Shown piece after piece: positions 57,301 to 64,000 of a stretch of DNA of 64,000 bases. The translations under genes and the position numbers were made by a program. Under the pieces are notes generated by a model. That model saw nothing but the letters and a program-made list of their open reading frames with translations. It was not told the origin of the DNA and searched no databases. The DNA is taken from contig OY365809.1 of assembly GCA_959347315.1 (NCBI GenBank), forward strand, positions 7,604,853-7,668,852, in the 5' to 3' direction. This DNA is from Bimastos eiseni (lineage: Eukaryota; Annelida; Clitellata; Crassiclitellata; Lumbricidae). The first letter of the stretch is position 1. Each line of letters begins with the position of its first letter.

Positions 57301-59553
57301 ATACAATGTTGGACATCAATCATGTATTTCTAAAATAAGTGCTAACTTTTGACTTTAAAAAATAAAAACCTAAAAGTGACTTGAGGATTTTAGTTTTATG
57401 AATCGAATGGTACAGCCAGGCGTGCAATTTCACCTGATGTTCTCCTGTCTCTTCTATCTGTCTTTCTACTCTCTATAACTCTCAGAAGTTGAATTTCCAC
57501 AGGTCTCTCTACTAAAGCTATTTATTTGTCTCTGGACTTGCATTTCACTTCGAGCTATTATATATGAACCTTACGGCTAGGTTAAGGAAAGCAGAAAACA
57601 AAGTCTAAAGCCAAAATCAATCATGTATGCCAGAGTTTTCTTTGGTCCTGAAAATAAATCCAATCCTCTATGATGGCATGCAATGAAAGCAAAAACAGAG
57701 GCAGAACTACACTTGGTATAGATGGAATATTTGTCAAACACAAAGCAGTTACATCAAGACTAATGAGTACATCCACATAATATGTGATATTTGGAGATGT
57801 TGCTGATATAAGAAAAGACAAACAACTTTGTCCATACCTATTTCACTACAAAAATATGTTACATATATTAGTAATCGTAAAGTTAAACTAAACATAAAAT
57901 TTTAAAACATAATCTTAACTGAATGCAAGAAATGCTGAAAACAAACAAAAGCGTGTGAACATATGAACAACGTATTTGACTTAATGTTTGTAGTGCACAC
58001 TGCATGCAACAGTCTTCTTGACCATTTGAAGAATGTGCCATCTCCAGAAACAAATGACTTTTCCTATTGCAATCCTTCTTTCAATTTCCCAGTGACATTT
58101 GGCATATGTCGTTATCACACTCTCTAGCTAACAGAATTCTTGCACCTGTTCTATTTCTTTTCCTTCAATGTGTATTCTGACTACAGTCTCCTTTCCTTTA
58201 CTTATCTTCTGTCCATTTGTTTCTTGATTTAAACCTTGACCCCACACAGCTGCAAATATAAGACTTGGAAAATTTAAATAAAAACAACTCAAAAGTTTGT
58301 TAATAACAAAATCTTCTAATCAGCTTTCAATGCCAATAATAATAAATTTACAAACAACATAAGATAATATTAATAATAATCAACAATAATGACTTCAAGC
58401 GATTATAGAGCACAGTAACAAATCAGTGCTCACTGTCTTCAGATCAAAGTAAACACAATATTTAAATTAAACGTCATCATTTTACACAATCACATCGTAT
58501 ACATCACAAATCGGACAACTTCAAGTAAATGACCATGGAAAACAGGCAACTTTGCAAGAATACTTTTATGGGCATTTTATTTCCAAGTGACAGTGAGTTA
58601 GCTCGAGATTTATTGGAATTTGTTTTTTGACACAATGGAATAAGTTAGTCTCCATGAATTTAGCTTTTCCAGGCACTGTTAATTTAATGGCTAACAGGTT
58701 AATGTACATGGCTTAAAATTAAGATCAGGTATATTAAGAATGTTAGAAAGTTATAAACCAAATCTTCTTAACAATGTCTAAGATCCAAAGGACAAAAATC
58801 TAGCTTAGGGCTGTACTAGTAACAAGTGGTTTAACAAACAAAATTTTGTCAACAATTACCAAAACTGAAGTGCACAGATTATAGTCATAGCCATGAATAA
58901 ACCAGCAAAAAAGGAATGTGAAGAATCTGACAGAATTTTGACCAGTACAAGGGACAATCATGTTAACTAAATGCATTTCCATTTAAATCTGACTACGTAG
59001 TTACCTGGGGCCTATAACTAGGACCTGATTCACACTTAACTCCTTTACACGTGAGTCCAGACAAAGACGTCTAAAACGCTTTTAAGGCAGACAATTTAAC
59101 AACATTAAATTAACAATTTTTCTTTATAAAGCATGAACAGTCTTTGTGATAGATAAGGCAGACATATCGTGAAGTATGCCACAATCGAATCAAACGTGCT
59201 TAAAAGCAGTTACAACAAGAAACAAAGGCACGAGATTAGAAGTAGAAGGAGAAAGTGACAACAGTCTGCCACAATCCAATACAAAATTAGATCTTGAAAA
59301 TAGCCTGCACTCAGTAAAATACAACAACATTTCTGTGTGTATATACAACATACATATATATTATATATACATTTATAAAATTACAGCACCATTTTGTGAA
59401 CAATTAATTCACATCAGAATCACCAAATCATTCTACAACAGCACATGACTCATTCATTCAAGTTTGACTAACACAGCTCCTTGTTTAGTGGTAAAGTACA
59501 AGAACAAAAGAGTCGCCATTAAACTGTTAATAAAGATTCTAATCAGTCAAGAC

Positions 59554-59957
59554 TAAGGCTGTCAACGGATACCCGCCTGCGGCTGACTGCCTGGGCAATG
59601 AAACCGATTCTCGGCTACCCAGCATTCCGTAAAAATGTGCAATTTTAACTGAACATATAAGAGAAAATGTTCCGTTGATCACATAAGGTGATTGCCCGGG
59701 CAACTACATCAGTTCTCGGGTACCTGACGTTCTATAAAAATGTGCAATTTTACCTGAACAGTGAACATATACCAGAAAATGTTCCATTGATCATATTAGC
59801 TGACTGCCTGGGCAATGAAATAGGTTCTCAGGTGCCTGACATTCTGTAAAATCCACAATTCCCCACATTTCCTAATAAAATATCCGTGCTGTCGGGTACC
59901 CGCTCCACGGGTCGACGAGTACCCGGGCCGTCATTTCAAAATTTTTCAACAGCCTTG
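59554..59957. mobile_element. hAT-like MITE with 8-bp target duplication
   Basis: The element begins TAAGGCTGTCAACGG and ends TTCAACAGCCTTG, giving inverted ends (AAGGCTGT with TCAA/TTGA). It is bounded by exact GTCAAGAC copies (59546-59553, 59958-59965). The interior has about 2.5 copies of a roughly 115-bp tandem unit (containing ATGTGCAATTTTA and AGAAAATGTTCC) and GGTACCCG-type palindromes near both ends. It lies downstream of the G-gamma stop codon and has no open frame for a transposase. Confidence 0.85.
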
Positions 59958-61656
59958 GTCAAGACAAGTTGTGATTCTACTCAGCAAGGATAACGTAAAG
60001 CTATGGCAAAATGTCAAACTTCAGGCCACACCTCAGGATCTCATCTCATCTCGGTTCTAACCTTTATTGAAACAGAGCTCAATTCATTAATGGTAGGAGC
60101 CAAGGCCATGCATACAGAAACCACAGACCCTCAGGTAAAGTTGTGCTACAACCTCATAATGGTCCTATATAGTTATACCACTGGTATAATACAATTATAG
60201 TGAAAAACTTCCAGCTTGATTTTAATGTATTTTCAAAGAACAGAACCTATATAAACATGTTAGGATTCCTGTTATGTTAAATACAACCAACACCTATATT
60301 TCCAGGAAGCTTTCAACATGTATGCCTCATTCTTGTGTAAAGTCTGTTCTTGTACTACTGCACAGAGGTTTGCTGTGAAGTCTTATGAGTAGAGAACCTT
60401 CTTTCCCATGCAGTTTGTGTATGGTTTTAACTGTAAAAAAATACTAGAGATGTTTAGGCAGACAATACAGCTGTTGAAGACCGATCTCGCTTTAAGACAA
60501 TTGTTAAGATGGATGCTTTTGTTCCAGCAATTTACACCAGTAATCCAGTTTTAAGTCAGAAGCAGTGAACACTAGTTCATCATCGAGTCCACATAATTCT
60601 GAAACACAGCCGTAGCGACATCTCAAGGAACAACACAAGCAAAACATCAGCATAAACCAGTTTAAAACGAATTATCTAAACAATTCCAATTACCTGGTTA
60701 ACACCAATTAGCAGATATTTAAACCTGAAACAATCATGATTTTCACACACCACACAGGTTAGTTCTCACTAAATGATCACATAAGTCGTATAAAAGTATT
60801 TTGACAACAATATAGCACCTTAGGTGCCTGTCAATTAAAGGCAAAATAATACATTACAATGGCAAAAAGATGCTTCAATGAAAGTAAATGAAATTACAGG
60901 CACAGTTACTTCAACAACAAAAAAAAGACCCCAGTGGAATCATACTGAGACAGCCAACACACAGAAAGAAGCATCAGCTTTAACAACAACTTAAATATGT
61001 CACTGAAAAATACATGAACCAAAAAGGCAAGCAGTGAGATGAACTAAAAAAGCAAAATAAAGATACCAAAATTCACGGTTAAGTAAAGGCACTCAATAGG
61101 AAGAGGAATCAGAACTGGATATATAATATATATTAATTTAGGAAGGAACAAACAATAGAAAACAACCTCGGTCTTCGAGGCATGTGCTTGAAATGATGCC
61201 AAAGCCACAAACACTGCTTTTGATTTGTAACTACAATAAATTAAAAGATTACATCAATATATCTAACACTTGCAGTTTGGTAGCAGATTAAAAAATGAAA
61301 TTTGCCATGTCAGATTTAAGATTGGAGGGAGAGTGTAATGGTTGTGAACAGATATAGTTAACATTATTTCAAAACAAACAGGTAAAATCAAACTAATTCA
61401 AGATAATCTGGCTTTACGAGTTACCAGCAATAGCAAAAAACATAGAATATATTATGTAAAAGACAATAAATTCTGAGACTTAGCAGATGTGATAATATAT
61501 GCATTCATTAAGTTTAACGAGATACCAACTTAAATAATGAAAAATGTTCTGCAAACGAAACTAAAAGAAATATAGAGGATCAAAACTTGCAAACTAATCA
61601 AAGCACGTCTATATTAACAGCAGGAACTACCATGTGTCAATGTTTTTGGAAATAAA

Positions 61657-61872
61657 TCAGAGAATAGTGCAGGACTTTCTCTCTTTAAATGGGTTGTCAC
61701 GTGTCGGATGCAGCAGAGCATCAGCCAGTTCATGGCTTTGGCAGTAGGAGATAAGTTCACGCAGGGTTTTGGAAGTTGGCTGGCGTGGCGCCTGGCGGTG
61801 GATGCGCAGCTGTTCCACTTCAGCGAGCAGCTTCACTCGCTGCACCTCTGTGTTGCCATGTTGAGGTGGCAT
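61657..61872 (-). CDS. Heterotrimeric G-protein gamma subunit
   Basis: A 71-residue product in a single coding exon starts MPPQHGNTEVQRVKLLAEVE and ends DNPFKERKSCTIL. Gamma subunits are 67-75 residues: an N-terminal coiled-coil helix (VKLLAEVEQLRIHRQ), a second helix containing a Tyr-Cys motif (LRELISYCQSH), the NPF-x-E/K-K motif and a CaaX box. Here the box is CTIL, whose final Leu predicts geranylgeranylation and hence membrane anchoring of G beta-gamma. GNG4 and GNG13 of vertebrates both end in CTIL. The NPF and YC motifs favour the GNG2/GNG4 group, so I give no symbol. The acceptor TTGCAG near 61900 precedes a short 5' UTR, so at least one untranslated exon lies upstream (at higher coordinates) and was not located. 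Vertebrate relatives split this coding region with an intron; here there is none. Confidence 0.92.
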   Translation of the reverse strand: MPPQHGNTEVQRVKLLAEVEQLRIHRQAPRQPTSKTLRELISYCQSHELADALLHPTRDNPFKERKSCTIL

Positions 61873-61899
61873 GACTTGACAAAAATATTAGCACCTGCA

Positions 61900-64000
61900 A
61901 GGTAATGTAATATGACATCATTATTATCAGACAGTTCAAGGTTAGATGGTTACCTAGAGTTCTGCATATGTGGATTTATGCAAATAGACACTAAGTAAAT
62001 CACATCTAACACTATGATTTTTAATCATAAATTATAGAGGGTATGATAAGTCTTAAATGCTAAACAACATGAAGTAAGAGATAGACAGCAGTTCCTGCAA
62101 GTTTGTGGCAGAGAATTATTCTACAGGTGATTTTCTCACAAACACGCAGCCTGCTCTTGATAAAATGGTATTAAAATTATTAAAAGTATAAATCATTCAC
62201 AGAGTTAACAAATAAGAAAACAAAGCTCAAATAACAAGAAAGTTACAACTGGGAGGTCACCAAACAAGCATAGCTCATCCAAGAGGTCCATTGCAATTAG
62301 GTTTGCCAACACTGAACAAAAACATTCCAGGACATTTTCCAGTTTCCAATATGATGAATAGGGTCTCCAACTGTGAACAAACCCATTCTGGGACATTTAC
62401 CATGTACCACTATGATTAGGGCTGTAAATTTTTCGCGGTAGAAAATTGAAAAATTCACAGCCAATAACACAGAATTCGTGGCGTATTCACGGTCAAATGT
62501 GTAACACAATAAATAAGTCAATAACTGAGTATAATCAACGACCATTCATGCTATTAATGGCGGCTGATGTTGCTGCTATGTCTGCTTTGCAAACACAGCT
62601 GAAAGAACAGGTTGCAATTTTTCCCTTTTCACCTCTCAACTCTCGATATTCTGTGTTTTAGGTCTACGTTTGTGAATTGTGCTTAGGCCTATTCAGGTGC
62701 TTAACGTAACTTTCTCTCCGATTAAATTGGACAGGGACATTGCATATTCTGCATAATAGTAGATCGCCTCTCGCCGCTCACTTGAAACGTACCGGGCTTA
62801 AACTGAGCGTCTTCCTCTAGCCACCTAACGTTTTCGCACATGAAATCATGAATAATGTTTAGAACAATTGCCTTTAACACATTAAAAATATGAACAGCAC
62901 GAAAAAACTGTAAAATTCGCGGCAATTTCAAAATTCACCGTATTATCCGAAATCCAGAAAAAATTTACAGCCCTAACTATGATGAATGACAAACCGCATA
63001 ACACCAAACCGCAAAGCTTTCCGCATTCATCTTGGCTTATAAGTTACAAATTTCGAATGAAGACTTCAAGACTTTCGAGTCCTAATTCGCAAGTCGCGAT
63101 TACCGGTAGTCGAAACACTTACAGGTCTAAATTGCCTAATTAAACTATAATTATGACAATGAGAATTAAGATGCTGTAGGAGGCCCATTAGAGCATAAAT
63201 TATAGGTAGGCCCTATTGCTCAATCCATGCTGCTTCGATTTGGATAATGTCATTGAATCGCACAATCAGTTGTAATTACCTAGGCGGCTTTAGACCTACC
63301 TTTTCCTGGATTCAGGGACAAAATTGGCATTGCCCGGGACCATCTGGGTTCATTCCGGGACGGTTGGCAACTCAACCCATGCCAAATGTTTGTCCATAGC
63401 GCTATGTTGCTACACAAACATACAGCAAACCAACTGATGATTGCGGTTCGAATATTTTGATCCCTCGTGGTGCACATTGCAAACTGACCAGTAAGTTTAA
63501 CGCGTTGCACGTTCCATCAGGTTAACTAAATGTTTACTTACGAAGACTATTTTCGCGTGCTCAGGCTTGCAATTTTAAATTAGTTATGATTCAAAGCGTC
63601 AAAACAGTACTCGCACATTAACTCGCACATTACAGCAGGTCAACAGAAAAGTCAGTTACTACTCAACAACATAGCAGGGCGTAACTAAAGATCCGAATTA
63701 ACAAAGGAAGCGACATAGAAATTAAATTCTTGTAATAATTAAATCATTAGCAACATTCACCTGAACGTACGGTCTATTCTGCTGACCAACAAGACAACGA
63801 AATACACAAAAAGCTACAAGTTTAAATCAGTTTCGGCCATAAAGCGATAAATGTTTGTGGGCGACCCGTTCGCGCTACAAGATGTCGCTACGGTATAACT
63901 TTCGCTTTGACATTTTAAACGCTTCCTGTAGCGCGTTTGTATCTCTTCGTAATAATTAAATATTTTCCTTATTATGATGTGCTTTTCAAATATAGATTTG
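61900..64000. other. Region upstream of the G-gamma coding exon
   Basis: Probably a 5' intron and untranslated exons of the G-gamma gene. It contains the hAT MITE at 62417, preceded by a roughly 55-bp imperfect tandem duplication (CCAACACTGAACAAA and CCAACTGTGAACAAA). No further exon could be identified. Confidence 0.5.
62417..62975. mobile_element. hAT-like MITE with exact ends
   Basis: The left end TAGGGCTGTAAATTTTT is the exact inverse of the right end AAAAATTTACAGCCCTA. It is flanked by perfect 8-bp ACTATGAT duplications (62409-62416 and 62976-62983). Its length is 559 bp, with no transposase frame. It lies in the region upstream of the G-gamma coding exon and may sit in a 5' intron of that gene. 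Confidence 0.9.

Larger units (their letters stand above)
56741..61630. other. Region downstream of the G-gamma stop codon
   Basis: AT-rich sequence with no supported exon. It holds the CATTGGCTAATCA tandem repeat, the hAT MITE at 59554 and a TATA microsatellite at about 59350. Part may be a long G-gamma 3' UTR; a reverse-strand AATAAA at 60061-60066 and another at 58608-58613 are possible ends. Confidence 0.5.

Overview
This is a eukaryotic, intron-rich, AT-rich nuclear window from an animal. The palindrome TAGGCCTA recurs, tRNA-derived SINEs are common, and there are many short non-autonomous DNA transposons. That mix, with introns of roughly 0.1-4 kb, suggests a marine invertebrate deuterostome such as an echinoderm or hemichordate. 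The taxon is inference only. Nothing in the window is bacterial or viral, and there is no CRISPR array, operon or complete tRNA/rRNA gene.

Three protein-coding genes can be supported. (1) On the + strand, a phospholipase C epsilon-type gene (PLCE1-like) runs from at least 15062 to 41758. It has about 26 exons whose splice phases all agree, and encodes a RasGEF (CDC25) domain, a PH-like region, EF-hand-like region, PLC X box, acidic linker, PLC Y box and C2 domain. It then has one 2.6-kb terminal exon encoding about 870 disordered residues where other PLC epsilons carry Ras-association domains. Further N-terminal exons probably lie upstream (12619-12737; 2686-2902 and 3062-3193 less surely). 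(2) On the - strand, an 11-exon gene (53656 down to 43061) encodes a 538-residue coiled-coil protein that matches CCDC183 in length and segment order. It converges tail-to-tail with PLCE1. (3) On the - strand, a heterotrimeric G-protein gamma subunit (61872 to 61657) is encoded in one coding exon and ends in the prenylation box CTIL.

Layout: 1-2.6 kb holds no gene I can support, with dense AGGCCTA motifs. 2.6-15 kb holds possible 5' exons among microsatellites, dispersed repeats and decayed LINE ends. 15-41.8 kb is PLCE1, 43-53.7 kb is CCDC183-like, 53.9-56.7 kb is a broken non-LTR retrotransposon just upstream of the CCDC183-like start codon, and 56.7-64 kb holds the G-gamma gene with two hAT-type MITEs.

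The most notable points are the RA-less PLC epsilon with its giant terminal exon, a textbook U12-type AT-AC intron between 34521 and 34899, several GC-AG introns in two genes, and at least four hAT-like non-autonomous elements with readable 8-bp target-site duplications. G-gamma and PLC epsilon act in connected signalling pathways, but adjacency here does not by itself show co-regulation. I found no previously undescribed multi-gene system.
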